64,000 nucleotides of DNA from Sphingopyxis sp. Root154 (GCF_001427105.1 NZ_LMGI01000002.1:1160911-1224910), one strand, 5' to 3'; positions 40,935-49,276 are shown, counted from the first letter of the stretch. Notes: a model not told the origin generated them from the letters alone. Numbers and translations: made by a program.

Positions 40935-41479
40935 GCCCCGCCATCCCTGCCCGCGCTTTCGTGTCCCGTCGCCGCGACTTCGCGCCGTGCACGCTGCCGC
41001 TCGACCATCGCGATCCGCTTCAACAGCACCGCATCGGTCTCCTCCTGCGTCGCGACCCGGGACAGGCGCCTTTGGTGCCCGCGCCCCTGCTGGACGCTGC
41101 GCCGGTGCAGGTTCATCACCTCAATCGCCTGCGCGACCGTCATTTTCTCGACGGGCTCCTCGCGCTCGTCGAGTTCCAGCTCGCCCAGCACCTCCAGCGC
41201 GCGCCGCGCCAGCGCCATCTCCAGCCGCTCATATCCGATTTCGAGCGCCGCCTGCCATTGGCGCGCAAATTCGGCATCGCGCTGCCGCACCGAATAGGCG
41301 CTGCCGTTGCACATCTCCGCCGCCTTGTGCGCGCGGGTCACGTTACAGCTATGCGCCAGCTCGGTCAGAAACGCCTTGCGCTTCGCCGCTGTCCAGCTGA
41401 CCGGCTTCGCCCGCCGCCGCTGCACCGGCCCGCTCTGAAAGGCGGCAATCTCCTCATCCTCGTCGCCCGCACCACCCAT
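40931..41479 (-). CDS. GTA small terminase subunit (g1-like)
   Basis: A 182-residue protein, first of the cluster. A helix-turn-helix is suggested by FLTELAHSCNVTRAHKAAEM then CNGSAYSVRQRDAEFARQWQ, the small-terminase pattern; the tail half is a charged helix (RALEVLGELELDEREEPVEK). GTA small subunits bind TerL but have lost site-specific DNA recognition. ATG 41479. The region before it holds a GC-rich hairpin and an AT-rich palindrome. Confidence 0.85.
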   Translation of the reverse strand: MGGAGDEDEEIAAFQSGPVQRRRAKPVSWTAAKRKAFLTELAHSCNVTRAHKAAEMCNGSAYSVRQRDAEFARQWQAALEIGYERLEMALARRALEVLGELELDEREEPVEKMTVAQAIEVMNLHRRSVQQGRGHQRRLSRVATQEETDAVLLKRIAMVERQRARREVAATGHESAGRDGGA

Positions 41480-41598
41480 ATCGCCGCTCCCAAACGCAAC
41501 CGGGCCGGAGCACCCTCCCGCAAACAGGAGGGCACCGGCCCGACTCGCAATTCTTCATGATGTGACACTTGTGCCATATCAGCGTTACGATGTCAAGA

Positions 41599-41621
41599 TA
41601 AATAACCTATTTGGTTATTTA
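41599..41621. promoter_or_regulatory. AT-rich palindrome upstream of the GTA cluster
   Basis: TAAATAACC-N5-GGTTATTTA, a perfect 9-base inverted repeat, lies between the stop of chrA and the first GTA gene in a 185-base space. On the minus strand a TTGACA -35-like box (41592-41597) follows directly, though its -10 is unclear. It could be an operator for the GTA operon. Confidence 0.5.
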
Positions 41622-41664
41622 GTGAGGATATGACCTGCGCGCGGCCATCGGGTGTCATCCCAAG

Positions 41665-42846
41665 TCAAAGGTTCAGCGCCCACCCGGCAACGCCGCCTGC
41701 CAGCACAAGCGCCGGGGCGGTGAGCTTTCCCTTCCAGCGCCAAACCACCAGCACGGCGGCGCCGAAGAGAAGAGCTGCGGGTACAAGGTTCGCGGCGCGC
41801 CCCGCCGTCGACCAGCCCAGCTGCAACAGCGTCGCCGCAATCACCCCGACGACCGCCGCCGCCACGCCGGCGAGCACGCGGTGGAGCGCCGGATTGTCGA
41901 CCACCGCCTCCAACCGCTCGAAAAAGATCATCGAGAAGGCGAAGGCGGGCAGGAACATCCCCGCCGTGATCGCGACCGCGCCGGGCAGGCCCGCCGCGAC
42001 ATATCCCGCAAAGGTCGCAAAGATGACGAGCGGTGCCGGCAGCATCCCCGCGAACGCGACGCCGTCGAGAAAGCTCGCGTCGCTGATCCAGCCGCGCCCG
42101 ACGGTGTCGGTGTGCACATAGGGGATCGCGGTATAGGCGCCGCCAAAGGTGAGCAGGCCGCCTTTCAGCCCGGCGATGAACAGCGCGGCGATCCCCGCCT
42201 CGCTCGCGGCGATGCTTGTCTTCGCCGAGGGCGCGGCGCCCGTCACAACGACGGCGAGCACGACCGCCGCGACGAAGATCGCCGCCGCCGCAACCGGCCG
42301 CTTCGCATATGTATAGATCAGCCCCGCCGCGATCAGCGGAATCCAGAACGGTACGCCCGCCAGCGTTGCGGCAAGCGCGGCGCCCGCGAGCAGCCACAAC
42401 AGCCGGTCTTCCAATATATGCGCCCCGATCCGCTGGACCGCGCGCAGGATGATCGCCAGCACGACGACCTGTACGCCCAGGAAGATCGGCGCCATCGCCG
42501 GATTGCCGACGATCCAGCCCGTGTAGAGCCACGCCGCGCCCAGCATCAGCGCAAAGCCGGGCAGCATGAAGCCGAGCCCCGCGAGCAGCCCGCCGATCCG
42601 CCCGCGCGCGACCATCCCCAGATGGACGCACAATTCATGCGCCTCGGGCCCCGGCAGGATCTGCATCACCGCGAGCAGCCGGTTGAAACGCACCGGCGAA
42701 ATCCAGCGCTCCTCCTCGACCAGCGCCTGTTTCACCATCGCGATCTGCGCGACGGGTCCGCCAAAGGCGAGGAAGCCGAAACGGAGGAAGCGGAGGAAAA
42801 GCCGAAACAGCGAAAGGGTCGGCGGAGAATAGATATCGGTCGTCAT
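41665..42846 (-). CDS. chrA: Chromate transporter ChrA
   Basis: A 393-residue membrane protein with two homologous halves. The first half has RFLRFGFLAFGGPVAQIAMV then QALVEEERWISPVRFNRLLA; the second has IAGLKGGLLTFGGAYTAIPY then VHTDTVGRGWISDASFLDGV. These GGP and GGAY blocks, with the paired W-loop, are the CHR signature. It exports chromate or moves sulphate-like anions. ATG 42846 is chosen since AAGGAG lies about ten bases before; GTG 42855 would sit too close. The gene ends 186 bases before the GTA operon, on the same strand, and seems unrelated to it. Confidence 0.92.
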   Translation of the reverse strand: MTTDIYSPPTLSLFRLFLRFLRFGFLAFGGPVAQIAMVKQALVEEERWISPVRFNRLLAVMQILPGPEAHELCVHLGMVARGRIGGLLAGLGFMLPGFALMLGAAWLYTGWIVGNPAMAPIFLGVQVVVLAIILRAVQRIGAHILEDRLLWLLAGAALAATLAGVPFWIPLIAAGLIYTYAKRPVAAAAIFVAAVVLAVVVTGAAPSAKTSIAASEAGIAALFIAGLKGGLLTFGGAYTAIPYVHTDTVGRGWISDASFLDGVAFAGMLPAPLVIFATFAGYVAAGLPGAVAITAGMFLPAFAFSMIFFERLEAVVDNPALHRVLAGVAAAVVGVIAATLLQLGWSTAGRAANLVPAALLFGAAVLVVWRWKGKLTAPALVLAGGVAGWALNL

Positions 42847-43098
42847 TGCAAGCACGCTCCTTGCCGCAGTCGCGGCTTATGGAGCGGAACTTGGACGGCG
42901 CACCGTCTGAACGGGCGTCCGCATTGCCCGCACCGCCCGTTTTACCGCGTCCGCCCGAAAGGGGAAGATAGACTTTGTTTCAGCGCGAAACGCGAATGTC
43001 CGCGATCGGTCGAAACCGGCGGCCCTCTCCTTGGCCCGCGATGGGGCGCGGAAAGGCCGCGCCTTGCACGCATTGCGCTATTTTGCCCCTTCCGCGCC

Positions 43099-44190
43099 CT
43101 ATGCGCCGAGGCGCGGCAGCCCATCCATGACCGCGGTGAGCGCCAGCGCATTCTCGCGCTCCATGGCGCTGTGTCCGGCGTTCGTGACCACATAGGTCGC
43201 GGGCGGACTCCCCGCATCGCGCAGCGCCGCGACCAGCCGCGACGCCTGCGTCAGCGGGCACACCTCGTCGAAGCGCCCGTGCACTATATGCACCGGAAGG
43301 CTCGCGAGGGTCGCAATATTATCGAAAAAATGCCCCGCCGGGATAAAAAGCTCGTTGGCGAAGTAGTGCGCCTCGATCTGCGCAAAACACAAAGCGAAAT
43401 CGGCCTCGCCGAACTTGCCCGTATCGGCGGTCTCGGGGATCATGTTCGAAATCACGCCCTCCCACAATGACCAGGTCAGCGCGGCCTTCAGTTGCCGCGC
43501 CTTTTCGGCCTCGGTCGCGGGCACCATGTCGAAAATCGCCTTGTACGACTTCATCACATCCTTGCGCTCGTCGGCCGTCAGCACCGACAGCAGCTCCGCC
43601 CACTCCGCGGGATATTTCATATAGGCGCCGGGTTCGGTCAGACCGTACGGGTCCTGCTCCCACGTCGCGGCATTGCCCTGATACAGATACAGCAGATCCT
43701 CCGACGCCCCCAGGAAGATGCCGCGCAGGATCAGGCTCGCGGTATGCGCCGGGTGCGCGATCGCGTAGGCCATCGCGAGCGTGCTGCCCCAACTCCCCCC
43801 GAACACATGCATCGGCCCGCCGATTTCCAGCTTCTCGCGCAATTTCTCGATATCGCCGATCAGGTCTGCGGTGGTGTTCTTGGCGAGCGCCACGGCCGGG
43901 CCTGACGAAGCCACATTCGGCTCGCTCTTCCCGCACCCGCGCTGGTCGAACAGGATGACGCGGTAGCGCTTGGGATCGAAGAAGCGCGCCATCGCGGGGG
44001 CGCATGCCCCACCCGGTCCGCCGTGGAGGAACATCACCGGCTCGCCCGCGGGATTGCCATATTCCTCCCAGTAAATGCGGTGCGCCGGGTCGCGGTCGAC
44101 CTCGAGCCAGCCGAAATTGAGCAAAGGCGGCTGCGGATAGACCCAGTCGTCGCCAATCTTGCTCGAAGCCTGCAACCGCGAAAAATCCAT
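43099..44190 (-). CDS. pip: Proline iminopeptidase
   Basis: A 363-residue alpha/beta hydrolase of peptidase family S33. The oxyanion/HGGPG motif is VMFLHGGPGGACAPAMARFF; then VILFDQRGCGKSEPN; the nucleophile Ser is in FGGSWGSTLAMAYA; the catalytic Asp and His are likely in VHGRFDEVCP and TNAGHSAMERE. It removes N-terminal proline from peptides in the cytoplasm. At 363 residues it is longer than the usual ~315 by an N-terminal ~30 residues and an insert. ATG 44190. Confidence 0.93.
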   Translation of the reverse strand: MDFSRLQASSKIGDDWVYPQPPLLNFGWLEVDRDPAHRIYWEEYGNPAGEPVMFLHGGPGGACAPAMARFFDPKRYRVILFDQRGCGKSEPNVASSGPAVALAKNTTADLIGDIEKLREKLEIGGPMHVFGGSWGSTLAMAYAIAHPAHTASLILRGIFLGASEDLLYLYQGNAATWEQDPYGLTEPGAYMKYPAEWAELLSVLTADERKDVMKSYKAIFDMVPATEAEKARQLKAALTWSLWEGVISNMIPETADTGKFGEADFALCFAQIEAHYFANELFIPAGHFFDNIATLASLPVHIVHGRFDEVCPLTQASRLVAALRDAGSPPATYVVTNAGHSAMERENALALTAVMDGLPRLGA

Positions 44191-44435
44191 ATCCTCGTGC
44201 CTTTGCCCATGATTCAGCCGCCAAGCGGCCCACGGCGCCCGGCTTAACCTCCCACGCCGCCATGTCCACCGCCTCGCGCCAAGCCTCGGAACCTATGGCG
44301 CCGATCATCGTTCCTAAAGCACCCTTGATCGCGGGATGGATGACGCATCGTCAAACGGGCGCATGGCTGAAATCTCGGGGTTGGGCACTCGCGCGTGGAA
44401 AGCGATTTTCAAGCGCACTTAAAAGGAGTGGTCAC

Positions 44436-44687
44436 ATGCGTTTCCAACCCATTTTGCTCGGCGCGCTGGGCGCGCTGGCGCTCTCCGCCTGTTCGCAGCA
44501 AGAAGAAATCGCGGCCGCACCGCCGCCCCCGCCGCCGGGTGCGGTTCCGGGCAGCGTCGCCGCCGACCGCGACGGCGATGGTATCATCGACGGCTATTAC
44601 ACCGCGGACGGCATCTATCATCCCAACTACGCGCCGCCGCCGCCTCCGCCGCCACCCGCGCCGTCACGGCTAGGAGAACGCGGCTGA
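44436..44687 (+). CDS. Small proline-rich lipoprotein
   Basis: An 83-residue lipoprotein: signal peptide with lipobox LALSAC, then two poly-proline tracts (PPPPPPG and PPPPPPPP) around a central acidic block (AADRDGDGIIDGYYTADGIY) that resembles a short calcium-binding DxDxDG loop. AAAAGGAG lies upstream of ATG 44436. The gene is followed immediately, with overlap, by an L,D-transpeptidase frame and by an intrinsic terminator. The role is unknown; envelope association is certain from the lipobox. Confidence 0.8.
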   Translation: MRFQPILLGALGALALSACSQQEEIAAAPPPPPPGAVPGSVAADRDGDGIIDGYYTADGIYHPNYAPPPPPPPPAPSRLGERG

Positions 44688-46003
44688 ACACGCATCTTCG
44701 GGGAGCGCGCGCCCGCTGCGCTCCCCTTTTTCTCGCAATATTGGCGCTCGGCATCACGCTCGCGCCACCCGCCTTCGCGGCGCCGGCGGCCACGGGTGCA
44801 TCCGCACCGCTCACCGCTGCGATCCGCGAAGAAGCCGGCGGCGACGTCAAGCGCTTCTATGCCGCGCGCGGCTACAAACCGCTATGGGTCCGCGCGGGCA
44901 AGATCGGCCCCGAGGCCGTGGCCTTGCTCGGCTATCTCTCGACCGCCTCGCGCGACGACCTCAAATCCTCCTCCTATGATCTCGAAAAGCTCGAGCAACT
45001 GATCGCCCGCGCACGTGGCGGCGACCCGCAGGCGCTCGCGCGCGCCGATATCGCGCTCTCGACATCCTTCGCGCGCTACGTTCGCGACATGCGCAGCCCC
45101 GGCAAGGCGAAGATGGACTATGCCGACAAGTCGCTTCGCCCGAAAAAGGCGGACGCCGACGACGTGCTCCGCGCCGCCGCCTTCCCCAAGGATTTCAATA
45201 CGTACATCAAGAATATGGGCTGGATGAGCGAACATTATGTGCGCCTCCGCGCCTTGATGGGCCGCGCGCTGGCACAGGGCGCATCGAAGGACGCAATGGC
45301 ACGCCTCCGCCTCAACCTCGACCGCACACGCATCCTCCCCGGCCCGTACGTCCACCATATCGTCGTCGACGCCTCGTCGGGCCAGCTCTGGTATTATGGA
45401 TCGGGCAAGCGCGCGGGATCTATGAAGGTCGTCGTCGGCGCGCCCGAAACGCAAACCCCGATGCTCGCGGGCAAGCTGCAATGGGCGATCCTCAACCCCT
45501 ATTGGAACGTCCCCGACTATCTCGCGCAGAAAAGCATCGCGCCCAAGGTGCTCGCCGGGCGCAGCCTCGCCTCGCTGCGCATGGAGGCGCTGTCCGACTG
45601 GGGCCCCAACCCGCGCAAGCTCGCCGCGTCCGAAATCGACTGGCCCGCGGTCGCGTCAGGGGATCAGGTGCTGCGCCTCCGCGAATTGCCCGGCGGCGCC
45701 AATTCGATGGGCCGCGTCAAATTCCTCTTCCCCAATGACGAGGGCATCTACCTGCACGACACGCCCGAACGCGCGTTGCTCAAGAAGCCCGACCGCCATT
45801 TCTCGAACGGCTGCATCCGCCTCGAAAATGCCGGCACGCTCGGCCAGTGGCTACTCCACCGCTCGATCAACACCAAATCGAAGACCCCCGAACAGGCGGT
45901 CGCACTGCCGGTCGAAGTGCCCGTCTACCTCACCTATATCACCGCCGTCACAACCGACCGCGGCCTCGCCTTTCGCGACGATGTGTACGGCCGCGACGGG
46001 TAG
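44684..46003 (+). CDS. L,D-transpeptidase (YcbB-like, YkuD domain)
   Basis: About 439 residues if started at CTG 44684. The N-terminal stretch from there (NTHLRGARARCAPLFLAILA then LGITLAPPAFA) is a classical signal peptide, whereas TTG 44741 leaves it without a positive end. AGGAG at 44672-44676 gives seven-base spacing to the CTG. The YkuD catalytic block is HDTPERALLKKPDRHFSNGC then IRLENAG, with nucleophile Cys in SNGCIR; the YcbB-like scaffold is seen before (AKMDYADKSLRPKKADADDV). It makes 3-3 crosslinks in peptidoglycan in the periplasm. An intrinsic terminator stem is inside codons 6-16. Confidence 0.82.
   Translation: MNTHLRGARARCAPLFLAILALGITLAPPAFAAPAATGASAPLTAAIREEAGGDVKRFYAARGYKPLWVRAGKIGPEAVALLGYLSTASRDDLKSSSYDLEKLEQLIARARGGDPQALARADIALSTSFARYVRDMRSPGKAKMDYADKSLRPKKADADDVLRAAAFPKDFNTYIKNMGWMSEHYVRLRALMGRALAQGASKDAMARLRLNLDRTRILPGPYVHHIVVDASSGQLWYYGSGKRAGSMKVVVGAPETQTPMLAGKLQWAILNPYWNVPDYLAQKSIAPKVLAGRSLASLRMEALSDWGPNPRKLAASEIDWPAVASGDQVLRLRELPGGANSMGRVKFLFPNDEGIYLHDTPERALLKKPDRHFSNGCIRLENAGTLGQWLLHRSINTKSKTPEQAVALPVEVPVYLTYITAVTTDRGLAFRDDVYGRDG
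44700..44731 (+). terminator. Intrinsic terminator inside the transpeptidase signal-peptide region
   Basis: Stem GGGGAGCGC / GCGCTCCCC (9 perfect base pairs), 9-base loop, then TTTTT. It directly follows the lipoprotein stop, as a gene-end terminator would, but lies in the frame of the next gene. Confidence 0.8.
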
Positions 46004-46032
46004 CTGAACCCTCCCTCGCCAGCCCATCTTCT

Positions 46033-46139
46033 CCCCTCCCTTTAGGGAGGGGTCGGGGGTGGGTAGCCGCCGAAGGCGGCGCTCTTCTGCAACTCGCTTC
46101 GCTCGTACCCACCCCTAACCCCTCCCTAAAAGGGAGGGG
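46033..46139. repeat. Long inverted repeat (CCCCTCCCTTTAGGGAGGGG type)
   Basis: Left end CCCCTCCCTTTAGGGAGGGG continues with TCGGGGGTGGGTA; the right end is its reverse complement with small changes (TACCCACCCCTAACCCCTCC, then CTAAAAGGGAGGGG). Between is a GCCGCCGAAGGCGGC hairpin. It is a larger relative of the dispersed GC-rich repeats in this window. Confidence 0.8.
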
Positions 46140-46269
46140 AATATCCGCTCGCCGCCCGCTTCAGGGAGCAACGCTTCCATCGACACCAAACACCCCCGCA
46201 CCAGACGGTTGACCCGCCCCGGCGAAACGTACAGACCGGCCTCCTCACTGAAAAAAGGGGCGAATCTTC

Positions 46270-48435
46270 ATGCGCAAACTGGCCATCCTCGGTGCGAGCC
46301 TGCTCGTGCTCTCCTCGCAGCCGACCTTCGCACAGGAAGAACCCGCCCCCGCCGCGCCTCCCGCCCCCGCCGCAGAAACCGCCACCGCTGCCCCCATGTC
46401 CGCGTCCGCCGCGGGCAGCGCGCGCAAAGGCCCCGAACGCCGCCTCACCGGTGCCGACCTGTTCGACCTGTCGATCGCTTCCGACCCGCAGATCAGCCCC
46501 GACGGCCGCCACATCGCCTATGTCCGCCGCGCAAACGACATCATGTCCGACCGCGCGGTCAGCTCGATCTGGCTGATCGACACCGCGACCGGCGAGGAAA
46601 CCCCCGTCGCCGGCCGCGGCGGCGGCGCCTTCGCCCCGCGCTGGTCGCCCGACGGCAAGCGCCTCGCCTTCGCCTCGACCGAGGGCGGCAGCGCGCAGCT
46701 CTGGGTGCGCTGGATGAATGGCGGCGAGGCGGTGCGCCTCACCGGCCTCCCCACCAGCCCGTCGAGCCTCGCATGGTCGCCCGACGGCCGCTCGATCGCC
46801 TACACGATGCTCGTCAAGGACGACGGCCCTTCGTTCGGTTCGGCACCGAAGAACAAGCCCGAGGGCGCGAAATGGGCCGAACCGCTCGAGGTCCACGACC
46901 TTCTCGCCTACCGCGCCGACGGCGAAGGCTATCTCGAACCCGGCTTCGAAAAGATTTTCGTCGTGCCTTCGACCGGCGGCTCGCCGCGCCAGCTGACCTT
47001 CGGCCCTTATCATGACGGCGGTCCCTTGAGCTGGTCGCGCGACGGCCGCACCCTCTATTTCAGCGCGAACCGCAAACCCGATTGGGAGAAGGACCCGGTC
47101 GAGAGCGAAATTCACGCGCTCGACGTGACGAGCGGCACGGTCACCGCGCTCACCGACCGCAACGGCCCCGACAGCAATCCGCTCGTCTCTCCCGACGGCG
47201 GCAAGATCGCCTGGCTTGGCTTCGACGACAAATTGCGCGCCTATGAGAACACCCAGCTCTACGTCATGAACCGCGACGGGTCGGGCAAGCGCAGCCTGAC
47301 GGGCAATTGGGACTATGGCATCGACGCGATCCAGTGGGGCGCCGACGGCAAGTCGGTCTATGCGCAGTACGACGATCATGGCGAAACGAAGGTCGCACGC
47401 ATCGGCCTCGACGGCGCGGTGCGCACCGCCGCGACCGGCCTTTCGGGCGGCGGGCTCGACCGGCCTTATACAGGCGGCAGCTTCACCGTGTCGGGCGGCG
47501 GCGCGATCGCCTTCACCGGCGGCACCGGAACCCGGCCGGCCGAGGTTCAACTCAATCGCGGCGGCACCGCGCGTATCCTCACCGATCTCAACCGGAGCTT
47601 GCGCGAAGTGAAGTCGCTCGGCGAAGTCCGCAAGATCACCGTCGCCTCCAGCCACGACGGCAAGACGATCGAGGGGTGGCTGACCCTCCCGCCCGGCTAC
47701 CGCGAGGGCCAGCGCGTGCCGCTGATCCTCGAAATCCACGGCGGCCCCTTCGCGGCCTATGGCGGCCATTTCTCGACCGACAACCAGCTCTACGCCGCGG
47801 GCGGCTATGCCGTCCTCTCGGCGAACCCGCGCGGTTCGACCAGCTATGGCGCGGCCTTCGCGAACGAGATCGACAAGCAATATCCGGGCAATGACTATTT
47901 CGACCTCATCAGCATCGTCGACCGCGCGATCGAGCTTGGCGTCGCCGACCCCGACGCGCTCTTTGTCACCGGCGGCTCGGGCGGCGGCGTGCTCACCAGC
48001 TGGATCGTCGGCAAGACCAACCGCTTCAAGGCCGCCGTCACCCAAAAACCGGTGATCAACTGGACGACGCAGGCGCTCACCGCCGACGGCCCCGGCTTTT
48101 TCGGCCCCTATTGGCTCGGTGCCGAGCCGTGGGAAAAGCCCGAACTCTTCTGGTCGCGTTCGCCGCTCTCGCTCGTCGGCAATGTCGAAACCCCGACGCT
48201 CGTCATCGTCGGCGCCGAGGATTACCGCACCCCCGTCAGCGAATCCGAACAATATTACTCCGCGCTCCGCCTCCGCGGCGTACCCAGCGCGCTGATCAAG
48301 GTCCCCGGCGCCGGCCACGGCACTATCGCGGCGCGCCCGTCGCAGTCGGCCGCCAAGGCCTCGGCAATCCTCGCCTGGTTCGAGAAATACAAAAAGGGCT
48401 GGACGCGTCCGGCAGGCGACGGCGCGGAGAAATAA
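46270..48435 (+). CDS. Prolyl oligopeptidase-family S9 serine peptidase, secreted
   Basis: A 721-residue protein. A signal peptide (MRKLAILGASLLVLSSQPTFA) and a Pro/Ala-rich linker are followed by a seven-bladed propeller (about residues 60-430: LFDLSIASDPQISPDGRHIA, APRWSPDGKRLAFAS repeats) and a C-terminal alpha/beta hydrolase. The nucleophile Ser is in FVTGGSGGGVLTSW; the Asp is near VGAEDYRTPVSESEQ and the His in GAGHGTIAARP. It acts as a periplasmic or secreted acylaminoacyl- or dipeptidyl-type peptidase. ATG 46270. A weak terminator-like hairpin with TTTTT follows the stop. Confidence 0.92.
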   Translation: MRKLAILGASLLVLSSQPTFAQEEPAPAAPPAPAAETATAAPMSASAAGSARKGPERRLTGADLFDLSIASDPQISPDGRHIAYVRRANDIMSDRAVSSIWLIDTATGEETPVAGRGGGAFAPRWSPDGKRLAFASTEGGSAQLWVRWMNGGEAVRLTGLPTSPSSLAWSPDGRSIAYTMLVKDDGPSFGSAPKNKPEGAKWAEPLEVHDLLAYRADGEGYLEPGFEKIFVVPSTGGSPRQLTFGPYHDGGPLSWSRDGRTLYFSANRKPDWEKDPVESEIHALDVTSGTVTALTDRNGPDSNPLVSPDGGKIAWLGFDDKLRAYENTQLYVMNRDGSGKRSLTGNWDYGIDAIQWGADGKSVYAQYDDHGETKVARIGLDGAVRTAATGLSGGGLDRPYTGGSFTVSGGGAIAFTGGTGTRPAEVQLNRGGTARILTDLNRSLREVKSLGEVRKITVASSHDGKTIEGWLTLPPGYREGQRVPLILEIHGGPFAAYGGHFSTDNQLYAAGGYAVLSANPRGSTSYGAAFANEIDKQYPGNDYFDLISIVDRAIELGVADPDALFVTGGSGGGVLTSWIVGKTNRFKAAVTQKPVINWTTQALTADGPGFFGPYWLGAEPWEKPELFWSRSPLSLVGNVETPTLVIVGAEDYRTPVSESEQYYSALRLRGVPSALIKVPGAGHGTIAARPSQSAAKASAILAWFEKYKKGWTRPAGDGAEK

Positions 48436-48475
48436 GCCGCTCGTCTTTCGGCGGTTTTTGGTGTGTCTTCCAGAC

Positions 48476-48597
48476 TCCCTCCCGCCTGCGGGAGGGGCAG
48501 TGAGACTTGCCAGCTTGCTGGCTAGTCGCAGCGGGGAGGGTTGTCGCTCCGCCACATGCCCGCCCCCGACCCCTCCCGCTAGCGGGAGGGGAGATGG
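48476..48597. repeat. Dispersed GC-rich repeat, copy D, with a second palindrome
   Basis: In the 371 bases between the S9 peptidase and ohr. It starts CTCCCTCCCGCCTGCGGGAG, then GTGAGACTTGCCAGCTTGCT, GTCGCAGCGGGGAGGGT, and ends with the separate palindrome CCCCTCCCGCTAGCGGGAGG at 48571-48592. The rest of the gap holds no gene, only the ohr control region from 48698 on. Confidence 0.85.
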
Positions 48598-48697
48598 CAG
48601 CTCGCGGTCGAAAACTGCCGTCCGGCGGATGCCAAAGCCGATAAATCATCCTTCATCGAAAATTATATCGGGCCGATTCCAATGTCTTATAATTATA

Positions 48698-48778
48698 GCG
48701 TATCCGATCTAATCGCATACGCTTGACTATGCGGCGCGACTCGCTTAATTAACTCGCATCCGATCTAAGCGGATACGA
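48698..48778 (+). promoter_or_regulatory. ohr promoter with two OhrR operator candidates
   Basis: Operator 1, GCGTATCCGAT-N3-ATCGCATACGC (48698-48722, one mismatch), touches the -35 box TTGACT (48723-48728). The -10 box TAATTA (48746-48751) is 17 bases on. Operator 2, TCGCATCCG-N7-CGGATACGA (48754-48778), covers the start site. A third like sequence precedes ohrR. Confidence 0.8.
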
Positions 48779-48806
48779 TAAACCCAACCCCCGAAAGGAA
48801 CCTAAA

Positions 48807-49202
48807 ATGGCTGATAAGATCATCTTCACCGGCACCACCCACGTTAAAGGCGGCGCCGAAGGCTACGCCCGCAGCACCAACGGCATTCTCGACGTCCAGC
48901 TGCCCCAGCCGCACCCCGCCGCCGAAAACCTCTTCGCCGCCGCATGGTCGGCGTGCTTCATCGGCGCCGTCGAACTCGCCGCGTCGCAGAAGAAGATCAA
49001 GCTGCCCGCCAGCCCCGAAGCCGACACCACGATCGACGTTCTGATGAACGACGGCGGCTTTTTCCTCCGCGCCCGCCTCGACGTCGAGGTCCCCGGCATC
49101 GACCCGGTCACCGCACGCGAGCTGATCGACGTTGCCCACAGCATCTGCCCCTATTCGAAGGCGGTCGCTGGCAACATCGACATCGAACTCAACCTCGTCT
49201 GA
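48807..49202 (+). CDS. ohr: Organic hydroperoxide resistance protein Ohr
   Basis: A 131-residue OsmC/Ohr protein, shorter than typical (~140). Both redox cysteines are present: AWSACFIGAVE (about C50) and HSICPYSKA (about C114). The Ohr pattern HPAAENLFAAAWSACFIGA and GGFFLRARLDVEVPGID identifies Ohr rather than OsmC. It reduces organic and fatty-acid peroxides using lipoylated partner proteins. ATG 48807 follows a good ribosome site (GAAAGGAA). It is next to ohrR with palindromic operators, the usual module. Confidence 0.94.
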   Translation: MADKIIFTGTTHVKGGAEGYARSTNGILDVQLPQPHPAAENLFAAAWSACFIGAVELAASQKKIKLPASPEADTTIDVLMNDGGFFLRARLDVEVPGIDPVTARELIDVAHSICPYSKAVAGNIDIELNLV

Positions 49203-49210
49203 CGTTTCGA

Positions 49211-49241
49211 CCGGGCGGTGCCTGTCCCCCGCGCCGCCCGG
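49211..49241 (+). terminator. Hairpin at the end of ohr
   Basis: CCGGGCGGTGC / GCGCCGCCCGG, an 11-base stem with one T-G wobble and a 9-base loop. It lacks a T tract, so it may only be partly effective. Directly downstream is the ohrR -35 box. Confidence 0.55.
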
Positions 49242-49276
49242 TTGACACCCGCGGATTCCGATTTCATCGTACGCGC
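49242..49276 (+). promoter_or_regulatory. ohrR control region with third operator-like site
   Basis: A -35 box TTGACA (49242-49247) and a weak -10 (CATCGT, 49265-49270) are 17 bases apart. The operator-like sequence TTCCGATTTCATCGTACGCG (49256-49275) shares TCCGAT, ATCG and the CGCTTGA end with operator 1 of ohr, suggesting autoregulation. Confidence 0.6.

Noticed and set aside
24758..41479. Reading the phage-like block as an active prophage
   Set aside because: No integrase, att repeats, replication, repressor or lysis genes are adjacent; order and short tape measure fit a GTA.
44741..46003. TTG 44741 as start of the L,D-transpeptidase
   Set aside because: It would leave a signal peptide without a basic end and no ribosome site, directly behind a terminator. 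CTG 44684 fits better, though unproven.
46126..48555. 809-codon minus-strand frame opposite the S9 peptidase
   Set aside because: Very biased (Gly/Arg/Ala/Asp), no family pattern, no ribosome site; antisense shadow.
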